This document shows positions 16,437-25,059 of a stretch of 64,000 bases of DNA, one piece after another. Position 1 is the first letter of the stretch. The number at the start of each line of letters is the position of its first letter. The DNA comes from Veronia pacifica (GTDB lineage Bacteria > Pseudomonadota > Gammaproteobacteria > Enterobacterales > Vibrionaceae). Below the pieces are notes generated by a model. The model saw nothing but the letters and a program-made list of their open reading frames with translations, ran no database searches and was not told where the DNA came from. The stretch covers positions 33,211-97,210 of the forward strand of contig NZ_LYBM01000016.1 of NCBI RefSeq assembly GCF_001707825.1. The letters run 5' to 3'. A program made the position numbers and the translations under genes.

Positions 16437-16466
16437 TTGCCAAATACTAATGAGAATGATTATTAT
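16437..16466 (+). promoter_or_regulatory. ryhB promoter with Fur box
   Basis: TTGCCA (16437-16442) and TATTAT (16461-16466) form a sigma-70 promoter with an 18-base spacer. Between and over them lies TGAGAATGATTATTA (16451-16465), which matches the 7-1-7 Fur consensus TGATAATNATTATCA at all but two positions. Iron-loaded Fur would repress the small RNA that follows. Confidence 0.88.
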
Positions 16467-16472
16467 TAACTT

Positions 16473-16608
16473 GTTTCCAGCGCACTGAAACTTCAGCGGG
16501 TTGGAATACACGACATTGCTCACATTGCTTCCAGTAAATTTGCATATGGCTTGCGGTTTTTTAGCCAACTATCATGCAAGCGACGCTCACAAAAGCGTCG
16601 CTTTTTTC
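16473..16608 (+). ncRNA. ryhB: RyhB iron-responsive small RNA
   Basis: Positions 16509-16536 match, as far as I can recall, the 28-base core of E. coli RyhB, including GACATTGCTCACATTGCTTCC, the part that base-pairs with targets such as sodB. A Fur-controlled promoter lies just upstream, and a GC hairpin (GCGACGC 16580-16586 with GCGTCGC 16595-16601) plus a T run ends the gene, giving about 136 bases. In E. coli and Vibrio, RyhB lowers synthesis of iron-using proteins when iron is scarce, with Hfq. The start is inferred from the promoter. Length is between the 90-base E. coli form and the longer V. cholerae form. Confidence 0.93.
16578..16608. terminator. Terminator of ryhB, shared with elbB
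   Basis: AAGCGACGC, loop TCACAAAA, then GCGTCGCTT and a T run. It sits between convergent ryhB and elbB. The A residues on the left are interrupted, so it works best for ryhB. Confidence 0.85.
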
Positions 16609-16616
16609 TTTCTGGC

Positions 16617-17267
16617 TTATGCAATTCCTACCAGTTTACTGACCAGCTTATTAATACCGACAGATGCCTCACTGATTGAACCTGCCAGCATATAAGCGGG
16701 CGTGGACAGCAGCTTACGCTGTTCATCATAAACAATGTCTTCTACCGAACAGTCAACATGCTTACCGCCCATTGCGGAAAATGCTGCGGCTGTTTCTGGG
16801 TCGGTGCCAAGGGTTGCAGTTGCTCCCTCGCCGTATACTGCAGGTATCATAACGGGTGCAATACAAACATAACCGGCTGGTTTTCCCTGATTAGCAAAGG
16901 CCTGACAGACCGTTTTGACTTCAGGATCTACTGTCATCTCAGCGCCTTTCACAGCGAAGTCACAAAGATTTTTTGCTACACCAAATCCGCCTGGAATCAG
17001 CAGTGCATCAAAAGCTGAAGGGTCCAGTTCTGCCAGGGGGGCGATATTTCCCCGTGCAATTCGAGCGGACTCCTCAAGAACATTTCTACTCTCGACGGAT
17101 TCTTCGCCGGCTTTGTGGTTAATCACATGATGCTGTTTGACGTCTGGTGCGAAGCAGTGCCAGCTTGCGCCATTTTGTTCGAGGGCAAGTAAAGATAACA
17201 CTGACTCGTGAATTTCAGCGCCATCAAATACACCACAACCGGATAGGATCACCGCAACTTTTTTCAT
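16617..17267 (-). CDS. elbB: Isoprenoid biosynthesis glyoxalase ElbB
   Basis: A 216-residue class I glutamine-amidotransferase-like/DJ-1 superfamily protein. It begins MKKVAVILSGCGVFDGAEIHESV, contains LLIPGGFGVAKNLCDFA and the nucleophile elbow cysteine in GYVCIAPVM. E. coli ElbB has glyoxalase activity with glyoxal and is named for an effect on isoprenoid synthesis; the physiological role is unclear. ATG 17267 is chosen over the adjacent ATG 17270 because AGGGG is then five bases away. It converges with ryhB; upstream lies the origin-like region before polA. Confidence 0.93.
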   Translation of the reverse strand: MKKVAVILSGCGVFDGAEIHESVLSLLALEQNGASWHCFAPDVKQHHVINHKAGEESVESRNVLEESARIARGNIAPLAELDPSAFDALLIPGGFGVAKNLCDFAVKGAEMTVDPEVKTVCQAFANQGKPAGYVCIAPVMIPAVYGEGATATLGTDPETAAAFSAMGGKHVDCSVEDIVYDEQRKLLSTPAYMLAGSISEASVGINKLVSKLVGIA

Positions 17268-17320
17268 CATTTCCCCTCATTTTTGTCGGGCCAAAAATCG
17301 ATACTAAAAACATGAAAAGT

Positions 17321-17599
17321 GATCAATCAATATAAGATCAACATAACGATCACAATATGCCAGCAAAGATAAAACCTTTTCAGATCTCCCTGTTACAGAT
17401 GAGAAGTGTGATGGAAATTTTTGATCCAGTGTTGCATACGGTATTTATTTTTCCACAGTGAATGATCCCAGATCGATCCTATAATCGATCATTGGTTTAG
17501 ATCTAACATTATGAAATTTATCGTTTTTAAATATTGTAAGAAGTTGCTTTAACGGTTGATCTAAATATTAAAAAATAAATACTAACAAACTTATCCACA
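17321..17599. other. GATC- and DnaA-box-rich, origin-like segment upstream of polA
   Basis: Eleven GATC sites lie within 241 bases (at 17321, 17336, 17348, 17383, 17423, 17464, 17471, 17475, 17487, 17500 and 17558), where about one is expected by chance. Two 9-mers fit the DnaA-box consensus TTWTNCACA exactly: TTTTCCACA at 17449-17457 and TTATCCACA at 17591-17599. Very AT-rich DNA with GATCT starts (17383, 17500, 17558) lies between and beside them. GTGAATGATC (17458-17467) also occurs in E. coli oriC as I recall it. This is what a Dam/SeqA/DnaA-controlled replication origin or DnaA-binding locus looks like. The usual oriC neighbours (mnmG, mioC, dnaA) are not in this window. Confidence 0.6.
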
Positions 17600-17694
17600 G
17601 ACTGAGCGCTAATGTATGAAAAGCAGGGTTAACAGAAAACGCCAGTCATGGCATCCTAGCTTTCTTATTAAATTTCCGGCTATCTGACTATATT

Positions 17695-20469
17695 ATGGCG
17701 ACTATTCCTGAAAACCCGTTGATCCTCGTTGACGGCTCTTCTTATCTTTATCGTGCTTATCATGCCGCGCCCAACTTCACCAACGCGCAAGGTGAACCTA
17801 CAGGTGCTGTTTACGGTGTTGTTAATATGCTTCGCAGTCTGGTCAAACAGTTCCCGACATCGCCAGTTGCGGTCATTTTTGATGCCAAAGGTAAAACGTT
17901 CCGTGACGATATGTATGTTGAGTACAAGGCGAACAGACCGCCGATGCCTGACGATCTTCGCCAGCAAATCGAGCCTCTCCATGCCATCATCGAGGCAATG
18001 GGCTTTCCTATGCTGGTCATCGAGGGGGTAGAGGCTGATGACGTCATTGGTACGCTCGCCGTTCAAGGGTCTGCAGCTGGTATGCCCGTGCTGATCAGCA
18101 CTGGTGATAAGGATATGGCACAGCTTGTTGATGAAAACGTCACGCTGATCAATACCATGAACAACGTGGTAATGGATACGCAGGCCGTTCACGATAAATA
18201 TGGATTCGGTCCTGAGCATATTATCGACTATCTGGCACTGATGGGGGATAAGGTCGACAACATCCCTGGTGTTCCGGGTGTTGGTGAGAAAACAGCGACG
18301 GCGCTTATTGCAGGAATCGGCGGGTTGTCTGCGCTTTACGATAACCTTGATGATATTGCTGCGCTGGGCTTCCGTGGTTCAAAAACCATGGCAAAAAAGC
18401 TGACGGAAAACAAAGAGAATGCCTATCTGTCGTATGAGCTGGCGACAATTAAACTCGACGTTGAACTGCCTGTTAAACCACAGGATCTGGTTAACGGTGA
18501 GCCGAACACTGAAAAACTGGTCGAACTTTATACGCATCTGCAATTCCGCCGCTGGCTTGCTGAAGCCAAAGAGGGCATTGCAATGCCCGTTGCCAGCGAT
18601 AAACCCTCTGATGCGCAGGGTGAAGATATATCTGAGCCGGCAGCGACAGACATTGATCGCAGTCAATATGAGACCGTTCTGACAGAAGAAGCGTTTCATG
18701 GCTGGATGGAGAAATTACGCAGTACCGATGTGGTTGCCTTCGACACAGAGACTGACAGTCTTAACTACATGGAAGCCAATCTGGTTGGGGTCTCTTTCGC
18801 TGCAGCGGAAGGGGAGGCTGCATATGTTCCTGTCGCGCACGACTACCTTGATGCACCGGAACAACTGGACCGTGACTGGGTATTGGCACAGATGAAGAGT
18901 TGGCTTGAGGACCCCGCTGCCGCCAAAGTAGGACAGAACCTTAAGTATGATGCCAGTGTGCTGGCCCGGTATGATATCGCGATGCGAGGTATTGCCTACG
19001 ATACGATGTTGGAATCTTATGTTTTCAACAGCGTTGCTGGCCGTCATGATATGGACAGCCTTGCACAACGATATCTCAATCACACCTGTATCAGCTTTGA
19101 AGAGATAGCAGGCAAAGGGAAGAAGCAGCTCACTTTCAATCAGATTCAGCTAGAGCAGGCGTCTCCTTATGCAGCCGAAGATGCTGACGTGACACTGCGT
19201 TTACATAACCACCTCAAAGAAAAAGTAGAGTCCGATCCCTCGCTGAAAACCATCTTTGAGCAATATGAGATGCCACTTGTTCCAGTGTTATCACGCATGG
19301 AGAGAAACGGTGTTCTGATCGACAGCATGATGTTGTCTGCTCAGTCAACGGAGCTGGGAGCAAGACTCGACGAGATTGAAAAGAAAGTCTTTGAGATCGC
19401 GGGTGAGGAGTTCAATTTAAGTTCTCCCAAGCAGCTACAAGCAATCCTGTTTGAAAAAATGGGGCTGCCAGTGGTCAAGAAAACCCCTTCAGGCACACCT
19501 TCAACCAATGAAGAGGTACTGCAGGAGCTGGCGCTGGATTACCCGTTACCCAAGTTAATTCTTGAGTATCGTGGTTTGGCAAAGCTCAAGTCTACCTACA
19601 CAGAAAAGCTGCCTAAGATGGTCAATCCACACTCAGGGCGTGTGCATACCTTCTATCATCAGGCGGTAACAGCGACCGGGCGTCTGTCTTCAACTGATCC
19701 TAATTTACAGAATATTCCGGTGCGAAACGACGAAGGACGACGGATCCGTCAGGCATTCGTTGCTCCTGAGGGTAAAACGATTCTTGCTGTCGACTACTCA
19801 CAAATTGAGTTGCGTATCATGGCTCACCTTTCGGGCGATGAGGCACTGCTAGCTGCGTTCCGTGAGGGCAAAGACATTCACACGGCGACAGCTGCTGAAG
19901 TAATGAGTATCAGCATTGATGAGGTGACCTCTGAGATGCGTCGCCGGGCAAAAGCGATCAACTTCGGCCTCATCTACGGTATGAGTGCGTTCGGTCTTGC
20001 CAAGCAACTGGGTATACCCCGCGCAGAAGCTCAGAAGTATATGGATTTGTACTTTGAGCGTTATCCCGGTGTCAGGCAGTACATGGAATCGACCCGTCTG
20101 AAAGCCTCTGAGCAGGGATACGTAGAAACCATCTTTGGTCGTCGCTTACACCTTCCTGAAATCAAATCACGTAACGGCATGCGTCGTAAAGCGGCAGAGC
20201 GGGCAGCGATTAATGCCCCTATGCAAGGAACGGCTGCAGACATCATTAAACGGGCAATGATTCTGGTTGATAACTGGATACAGCAACAACCCGAGGGAAC
20301 AGCTACCCTTATCATGCAAGTACACGATGAATTGGTTTTGGAAGTCAGTAACGAAAAATTGGTAAGTGTCGAAGCAGAAATTTGTCGTTTGATGGAATCT
20401 GCCGCTGATTTGGCAGTGCCCTTGGTTGCAGAATCTGGCACAGGTGACTGCTGGGATAAGGCTCACTGA
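17695..20469 (+). CDS. polA: DNA polymerase I
   Basis: Repair and Okazaki-fragment polymerase, 924 residues. Domain order: 5'-3' exonuclease (about 1-300, [39 protein letters not shown]), proofreading 3'-5' exonuclease (about 330-520, [32 protein letters not shown]) and family A polymerase (about 540-924, [46 protein letters not shown]). All catalytic motifs are intact. The ribosome-binding site before ATG 17695 is poor. Upstream is the GATC-rich segment; downstream are a terminator and Spot 42, the conserved polA-spf order. Confidence 0.98.
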   Translation: MATIPENPLILVDGSSYLYRAYHAAPNFTNAQGEPTGAVYGVVNMLRSLVKQFPTSPVAVIFDAKGKTFRDDMYVEYKANRPPMPDDLRQQIEPLHAIIEAMGFPMLVIEGVEADDVIGTLAVQGSAAGMPVLISTGDKDMAQLVDENVTLINTMNNVVMDTQAVHDKYGFGPEHIIDYLALMGDKVDNIPGVPGVGEKTATALIAGIGGLSALYDNLDDIAALGFRGSKTMAKKLTENKENAYLSYELATIKLDVELPVKPQDLVNGEPNTEKLVELYTHLQFRRWLAEAKEGIAMPVASDKPSDAQGEDISEPAATDIDRSQYETVLTEEAFHGWMEKLRSTDVVAFDTETDSLNYMEANLVGVSFAAAEGEAAYVPVAHDYLDAPEQLDRDWVLAQMKSWLEDPAAAKVGQNLKYDASVLARYDIAMRGIAYDTMLESYVFNSVAGRHDMDSLAQRYLNHTCISFEEIAGKGKKQLTFNQIQLEQASPYAAEDADVTLRLHNHLKEKVESDPSLKTIFEQYEMPLVPVLSRMERNGVLIDSMMLSAQSTELGARLDEIEKKVFEIAGEEFNLSSPKQLQAILFEKMGLPVVKKTPSGTPSTNEEVLQELALDYPLPKLILEYRGLAKLKSTYTEKLPKMVNPHSGRVHTFYHQAVTATGRLSSTDPNLQNIPVRNDEGRRIRQAFVAPEGKTILAVDYSQIELRIMAHLSGDEALLAAFREGKDIHTATAAEVMSISIDEVTSEMRRRAKAINFGLIYGMSAFGLAKQLGIPRAEAQKYMDLYFERYPGVRQYMESTRLKASEQGYVETIFGRRLHLPEIKSRNGMRRKAAERAAINAPMQGTAADIIKRAMILVDNWIQQQPEGTATLIMQVHDELVLEVSNEKLVSVEAEICRLMESAADLAVPLVAESGTGDCWDKAH

Positions 20470-20491
20470 TTTAAATCACTTTTATCGCAAT

Positions 20492-20518
20492 AAAGTCCGT
20501 TATCTACGGGCTTTTTTT
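20492..20518 (+). terminator. Terminator of polA
   Basis: AAAGTCCGT, loop TATCT, ACGGGCTTTTTTT: a short GC stem with one G-T pair and a T run just after polA. Confidence 0.85.
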
Positions 20519-20576
20519 GAAATTAAATTACACTTTGCGCTTTATTTAATCAGCCAATTGTTATACAGTTCTCTTC

Positions 20577-20686
20577 GTAGGGTACAGAGGTAAGATGTTC
20601 TATCTTTCAGACCTTTTGTTTCACGTTATTGGATTTGGCTGATTCAGCTGCCTCGATCTTCAAATAAGGTCGGGGCGTTTTTTTTT
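20577..20686 (+). ncRNA. spf: Spot 42 small RNA
   Basis: The first half, starting GTAGGGTACAGAGGTAAGAT, matches my memory of E. coli Spot 42 almost base for base through the TCTTTCAGACCTTTT and GGATTTGGCTGA segments. The 3' part is a terminator stem (GCCTCGATCTT with AAGGTCGGGGC) followed by nine T residues. Length, about 110 bases, equals the E. coli RNA. Spot 42 is an Hfq-dependent RNA repressed by CRP-cAMP that tunes carbon metabolism (galK and others). The position right after polA is the conserved one. Confidence 0.96.
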
Positions 20687-20842
20687 GTACTTTTCTAACT
20701 AAACAATCATCTCCTGCCTAATTTTTCATCATTATTTCTATTTATGGCTAATTTTTAGCCTGTAAATCTATGCTTACACATTTCACATACTCATTTTAGA
20801 GTAATTACTTTAATTTATTTTTACTCTAGATATAATGTAATT

Positions 20843-20940
20843 AACTTCTTGTTCTTGATGTGTTCAAGCTGTTGATGAGTCATTTTTCAGCAGTTTTTGA
20901 CGAAGTTTCGGCCGATCATTTCTTTCGATCGGCTTTTTTA
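20843..20940 (+). ncRNA. Predicted small RNA downstream of Spot 42
   Basis: A consensus -10 TATAAT lies at 20831-20836. About 70 bases later a strong terminator stands alone: GCCGATC (20911-20917) and GATCGGC (20927-20933), then TTTTTT. No reading frame with a ribosome-binding site lies between, so a transcript of about 98 bases is predicted. It contains TTGATGTGTTCAAG, able to form an internal hairpin. A second small RNA near spf has been reported in Vibrionaceae (VSsrna24 in Aliivibrio, from memory); this may be its counterpart, but I could not compare sequences. Confidence 0.65.
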
Positions 20941-21069
20941 TTTCTGTAACTTTATTTCCTTTTTATTCTCCAATAGTCTTCATTATCAGACTTAATAATT
21001 ATTGAGAATTATCTTTTTACTGAGTAACTCGATGATTTTGAACATCTAAAAAAGGAAAAAAGAAAGGCA

Positions 21070-21097
21070 GTGACCCACCCGGAGACCCCGGGCGGGG
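21070..21097 (-). terminator. GC-rich hairpin after engB
   Basis: Read on the minus strand just after the engB stop: CCCGCCCGG, loop, CCGGGTGGG, with one mismatched position. The T-rich stretch follows about 10 bases later rather than immediately, so termination here is probable but not certain. Confidence 0.5.
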
Positions 21098-21104
21098 GAA
21101 AACG

Positions 21105-21779
21105 TTAGTCTGGCTGGTCTGTCGCTACAATATCTGAATCAATCATTTCCAGATCCGATTCTGTCACTTCCTGTTCAACTGACAGGAACCAGTCATCAAG
21201 CTTACGACGAAGCTTATCGACACCCAGCCCTTTCAATGATGAAAAGAGTTCAACCTGAACATCACCACAAAAGGCCAGCGACGCTTCCTGAATTTTCATC
21301 AATTGTGCCTTTCGGGCTCCACTCTTCAGCTTGTCAGCTTTCGTCAGTAACACCATGACAGGTAACTGGCTTTCTACCGCCCAGTAGATTAACTGCTGGT
21401 CAAGATCTTTCATCGGATGACGGATATCCATCAGTACAACCAGACCTTTCAGCTGCTCGCGCTTTTGCAGATATTCACCCAGCGACTTCTGCCACTTCTT
21501 TTTCATCTCAAGCGGGACCTGAGCGAAACCATAGCCGGGAAGATCGACAATATGACAACCCTCATCTACTTTAAACAGATTGATCAGTTGGGTTCGGCCG
21601 GGAGTTTTACTGGTCTTCGCCAGACTCTTTTGGTCGCAAACGCGGTTAAGTGAGCTTGATTTTCCCGCATTTGAACGGCCCGCAAAGGCGATTTCGATGC
21701 CTGTGTCATCAGGTAGATGCCTGATATCTGGTGCACTCGTGATGAAGTGCGTGTTTCGATAGTTGAGTGAAGGATTCAC
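21105..21779 (-). CDS. engB: Ribosome biogenesis GTP-binding protein EngB (YihA/YsxC)
   Basis: A 224-residue TrmE-Era-EngA-EngB GTPase needed for large ribosomal subunit assembly. G1 is [10 protein letters not shown]2 [11 protein letters not shown]3 DLPGYGFA, G4 TKAD, G5 FSSLKG; all are intact. The frame continues upstream to 21890, but a GTG at 21779 has GGAG six bases away and gives the family-type start before [18 protein letters not shown]. The C-terminal tail after the last helix is longer and more acidic than in V. cholerae as I recall it. It is divergent from the cytochrome c4 gene. Confidence 0.95.
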   Translation of the reverse strand: MNPSLNYRNTHFITSAPDIRHLPDDTGIEIAFAGRSNAGKSSSLNRVCDQKSLAKTSKTPGRTQLINLFKVDEGCHIVDLPGYGFAQVPLEMKKKWQKSLGEYLQKREQLKGLVVLMDIRHPMKDLDQQLIYWAVESQLPVMVLLTKADKLKSGARKAQLMKIQEASLAFCGDVQVELFSSLKGLGVDKLRRKLDDWFLSVEQEVTESDLEMIDSDIVATDQPD

Positions 21780-21928
21780 TGTTAACTCCGTCTCGACCTG
21801 ATGTTGCCGAATAGTTACTTTTATGTAAATTTGTGTAAAATAATAGTGCTCGTTTTTTGCCCGCTCATTGTACCATGAAGGCGCAAACAACGTGTCACTG
21901 GAAGCTTAAAAACAATAAATGGAATGTC

Positions 21929-22546
21929 ATGAAGAAATTAGCGTTAATTCTAACCCTATTTGCAAGTTTCTCGGCATTCGCCGGAGGCGATGTAAAAGCA
22001 GGGCAAGCAATCTCGGCAACATGCGCTGCATGCCATGGCGTAGATGGTAATAGCGCAGTAGCAATTAACCCCAAACTTGCAGGCCAACACCCGAAATACC
22101 TTCTTAAACAGTTGAAAGAATTTAAGAGCGGTATGACCAGCCAAGGAAAAACCGGGCGTTACAATGCAGTGATGGGCGGCATGGTTGCTGCGTTATCTGA
22201 AAAAGACATGGAAGATCTGGCAGCCTACTTCGGTTCTCAGGACGCAATACCCGGTACAACACCTGAGTCGTCTATCGCGGTAGGTCAAAGGCTCTACCGA
22301 GCTGGTGATCCGTCTCGGGGTATCGCAGCATGTATTGCATGTCACGGCCCCCGTGGTAACGGCACGCCGCTCTCTGGTTTTCCTAAAATTTCAGGCCAGC
22401 ATGCCGACTACACCAAGCTGCAACTCGAGATGTTTCGTTCCGGTAAGCGAAATAACGATATGAACGGTATGATGCGCTCGATTGCAATGAAGATGACTGA
22501 CGATGAGATTTTGGCTATCTCTCAGTATCTCGGTGGGTTGCACTGA
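21929..22546 (+). CDS. Dihaem cytochrome c4
   Basis: A periplasmic dihaem electron carrier of 205 residues, delivering electrons towards cytochrome cbb3-type oxidases. A signal peptide (MKKLALILTLFASFSAFA) is cut before GGDVKAG. Two haem sites are seen, CAACH (32-36) and CIACH (135-139), each with a distal methionine-containing segment, showing the tandem two-domain structure of cytochrome c4. The start at 21929 is chosen because it gives a clean signal peptide; the frame opens further upstream. It sits between engB and the Csr RNA, as in Vibrio and Pseudomonas. Confidence 0.93.
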   Translation: MKKLALILTLFASFSAFAGGDVKAGQAISATCAACHGVDGNSAVAINPKLAGQHPKYLLKQLKEFKSGMTSQGKTGRYNAVMGGMVAALSEKDMEDLAAYFGSQDAIPGTTPESSIAVGQRLYRAGDPSRGIAACIACHGPRGNGTPLSGFPKISGQHADYTKLQLEMFRSGKRNNDMNGMMRSIAMKMTDDEILAISQYLGGLH

Positions 22547-22577
22547 TCAATCCCAACCACATCGCTGGTTGATCGAC

Positions 22578-22604
22578 AAAAAGGCGGCAAATGCTGCCTT
22601 TTTT
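22578..22604 (+). terminator. Terminator of the cytochrome c4 gene
   Basis: AAAAAGGCGGC, loop AAAT, GCTGCCTTTTTT. A clean stem with a T run 30 bases after the stop. Confidence 0.9.
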
Positions 22605-22834
22605 ATCCTTATGGGATCTGTCTGATAAACACAGAAATTCCCTCTCTTCCTAAAAGTCATCCCTTCTTGTAAGACATTGACCATTTCTGCCTGTATTTTT
22701 GGATTATTATTATTTGCAGATTGATAGTTAAATCCATATAAATCATTCAGTTATGTTTTTAATTGGTATGTCAGAGAAGATTTTGTGACTTTTGTCGTCT
22801 TTTTTGTCAGACCAAAATTCGTAAACTTTCTCAT

Positions 22835-23225
22835 GTCGACAGGGGAAACGACATGGAATAAAGGACGTCAGGAACGACGGAGCAGGATGCTCAAAATAAC
22901 ACTGGATGTGGCAAGGAAGCACGGAGCAGGCAACTGCACTGGATGACACGGAAGCTGCGTATCTCGGATGATACGAATTAAGGATAAACTCTCAACGGAT
23001 GAGAGAAGAGGAATACCGCTTAGGATGGCGATGTGCTCAGGATGAGACCAAGAGGAAATTGAAAACTCATCAGGATGATGAACAACAATAAACAACGCTG
23101 GAAGCAATGATTTAACAGGATGTTTAGCCACCGGGATGTGGGCGACCATTAAGGAATAATGGCGAAAGAATAGGTTCATTATGAACACTTTTACAGCGAC
23201 AGGTTTTTACCTGTCGCTTTTTTAT
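22835..23225 (+). ncRNA. csrB: CsrB/CsrC-type RNA that sequesters CsrA
   Basis: About 390 bases with no credible gene but roughly 19 GGA motifs, many in AGGATG or AGGA loops flanked by short inverted repeats (for example CATC-AGGATG-ATG, CTC-AGGATG-AG). This is the signature of RNAs that titrate the translational regulator CsrA. The inferred 5' end GTCGACAGGG equals the start of E. coli CsrB as I recall it, and the 3' end is a strong terminator (GCGACAGGT, TTTT, ACCTGTCGC, T run at 23196-23227). The location between engB and yihI corresponds to csrC of E. coli. Expression should depend on the VarA/UvrY regulator. Confidence 0.92.
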
Positions 23226-23275
23226 TTTTTGGGTTTCTGATACATTTCCGCCATTCGGTTTGTAACAGGATCCTT

Positions 23276-23920
23276 ATGTCTCAAAAGTGCCCGCTGTGTC
23301 CCTCTATGACACAGACTTTATTCCACCAGGATAAGCGTCGGTGCTACTTCCGTTGTGAACACTGTTATCTCGTATTTGCTGACCCTGCCACTCGTTTGTC
23401 TCCTGAGCAGGAAAAAGCCATTTATCAGCAGCATGAGAACAGTCCGCACGATGAGGGATACAGGACATTTCTAAACCGCGTTGTTGAGCCTCTTCTGGCT
23501 CGCATACCGCCCGCACAGCAAGGACTGGACTTTGGCTGTGGACCCGGGCCTACTTTGTCGTTGATGTTAGAAGACAAGGGGCACAGTGTTGCTCTTTATG
23601 ATCCGTTTTTCGCGCCCAACGACGCTGTACTGAAATCAGTGTATGATTTCGTCACCTGCACGGAAGCTATCGAACATTTCTACTGCCCTGGCAAAGAGTG
23701 GGGGCAGTTGTTGCGTTTGGTCAAACCCGGCGGATGGCTGGCATTGATGACCAAACTGGTGAAAGATGCTGATGCGTTTAGTCGCTGGCATTACAAAAAC
23801 GACCCAACCCACGTGAGCTTTTTCAGTCGCGAAACCTTCTGTTTTCTGGCGGACCGTGATGGTCTTGACGTGGACTTTGTTGGTAACGATGTCATTTTAC
23901 TGAGGAAGAAAACTGCATGA
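23276..23920 (+). CDS. Class I SAM-dependent methyltransferase with N-terminal zinc ribbon
   Basis: A 214-residue protein. Residues 1-32 hold four cysteines in two CxxC pairs (Cys5/Cys8 and Cys27/Cys30), a predicted zinc ribbon. The SAM-binding motif I is LDFGCGPGP (about 84-92), followed by the acidic strand end VALYDPFF and motif IV-like VTCTEAIEHF, then KPGGWLALMTKL. The fold is a Rossmann methyltransferase; the substrate is unknown. The start has GGA nearby, and the stop overlaps the start of yihI (ATGA), so they are coupled. It directly follows the csrB terminator. Confidence 0.85.
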   Translation: MSQKCPLCPSMTQTLFHQDKRRCYFRCEHCYLVFADPATRLSPEQEKAIYQQHENSPHDEGYRTFLNRVVEPLLARIPPAQQGLDFGCGPGPTLSLMLEDKGHSVALYDPFFAPNDAVLKSVYDFVTCTEAIEHFYCPGKEWGQLLRLVKPGGWLALMTKLVKDADAFSRWHYKNDPTHVSFFSRETFCFLADRDGLDVDFVGNDVILLRKKTA

Positions 23921-24468
23921 CCCGCAAGAAAAGAAGCAGAAAAGTTGGCTCTGAAGGGCCAGCGCAATATGACGACCGCTCGCCAAGCCAAACTGAGCTT
24001 GAAGGACGTCTTCAGAAAAAACTGAAAAAACGCAAAGGCTTGAAAGCTGGCTCCCGTCATTCTGATACAGCCACCTTGTCTGCGAGAAAGCAGGCAGAGA
24101 AGAAAGATCCCCGCCATGGAAGTAAAAAGGCGGTTCCTTTGATTGTTGAGAAAAAACCACATCCAAAATCTGCCGAGGCGAAAAAAGCACGCCGTCTCAG
24201 CGCAGAGCAGGAACTTGAGATGTTGGAAAACGATGCACAACTGAATGTGCTGCTTGATCGTATTGAAAACGGTGAAAGTCTGGGTGCAGGGCTTCAAGGC
24301 TATGTTGATGAGAAGCTTGACCGTATCGAGGTGCTGATGAAGCAGCTTGGCATCATGGATGAGTCTGAACCCGAACCCGAAAAAGAAGAAACACCTTCAT
24401 CGTCAAAAAAACGTACCGATGACGACTTGTTAGCGGCGTTTGAAAACCTGGATATAGATCAGGAGTAA
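23917..24468 (+). CDS. yihI: Der GTPase-activating protein YihI
   Basis: A 183-residue highly charged protein. The N-terminal half is rich in Lys/Arg (RKKRSRKVG, KKLKKRKGLKAGSR) and the C-terminal half is acidic (ESEPEPEKEETPS). The central LSAEQELEMLENDAQLNVLLDRIENGESL is the family core. In E. coli YihI stimulates the GTPase Der and adjusts ribosome assembly. It is coupled to the upstream methyltransferase and 3 bases before the DUF2489 gene; the yihI-hemN order is conserved. Confidence 0.93.
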   Translation: MTRKKRSRKVGSEGPAQYDDRSPSQTELEGRLQKKLKKRKGLKAGSRHSDTATLSARKQAEKKDPRHGSKKAVPLIVEKKPHPKSAEAKKARRLSAEQELEMLENDAQLNVLLDRIENGESLGAGLQGYVDEKLDRIEVLMKQLGIMDESEPEPEKEETPSSSKKRTDDDLLAAFENLDIDQE

Positions 24469-24471
24469 GCT

Positions 24472-24966
24472 TTGGATACATTACGGTTAGCTTTGATCGT
24501 GCTGGGTGGGGGGATAATCCTTGCCCTTTCAGCCTATGCTGGATGGCTGCTGTCGCAATTGAGAACACAGAAGCGCCAACAACAGGCCCTGATGGATCAG
24601 GCAATAACGAAAAGGAATGACAAGATCATTGAGAGCGTAGACGTAATTGCCATGGCTGCCCTCCAGGACCAATGCGACCTGTCAGAAGCTGCGATCCGTC
24701 TTTATATGATCATGGACCATTTGCAGGGCGAGAAGCGGATTGAATTTCCTACCGCGTACCCTGCACTTTACGAACTGTATGATGTTGTTAAAGACATGCC
24801 ACGCGGTGACGCTAGAAAAGACCTTAAAAAACGTGAGAGAATGCGCTTTGATATGACGCGCATGAAGGCTGAATCTCGTCTTCAGGTTGCTATCCATACC
24901 GAGCTGGAAGAAATTCTGGCTTTTACCGGCGCTAAAATGACGCCGGTTCGCCCACTGGCGAGCTAA
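24472..24966 (+). CDS. DUF2489 family protein
   Basis: A 164-residue protein with one N-terminal membrane helix (LRLALIVLGGGIILALSAYAGWLLSQL, about 4-30) and a cytoplasmic helical domain (QDQCDLSEAAIRLYMIMDHL). It belongs to DUF2489, which is regularly found between yihI and hemN in vibrios; no function is known. Translation starts at TTG with AGGAG six bases upstream. It follows yihI by 3 bases, so they share a transcript. Confidence 0.85.
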   Translation: MDTLRLALIVLGGGIILALSAYAGWLLSQLRTQKRQQQALMDQAITKRNDKIIESVDVIAMAALQDQCDLSEAAIRLYMIMDHLQGEKRIEFPTAYPALYELYDVVKDMPRGDARKDLKKRERMRFDMTRMKAESRLQVAIHTELEEILAFTGAKMTPVRPLAS

Positions 24967-25059
24967 ATTCCTGTCGCCCTGCCGGTATCCGCCGACAGGG
25001 CATGTTCGGCGGCATCGCCCTTGGTTGTGTCGCTGGACCCAACTAAAGTGGAAAGAAAG

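Noticed and set aside
17680..18219. A 179-codon minus-strand frame opposite the polA start
   Set aside because: Antisense to the conserved exonuclease domain of polA with no supporting signal.
22860..23140. Regularly spaced GGATG motifs that look like a repeat array
   Set aside because: Spacing is irregular and the motifs lie in short hairpin loops typical of CsrA-binding RNAs; there is no CRISPR-like repeat and spacer structure.
22868..23188. A 106-codon minus-strand reading frame across the csrB region
   Set aside because: It has no ribosome-binding site of note, its content mirrors the GGA repeats of the RNA, and the RNA gene explains the stretch better.
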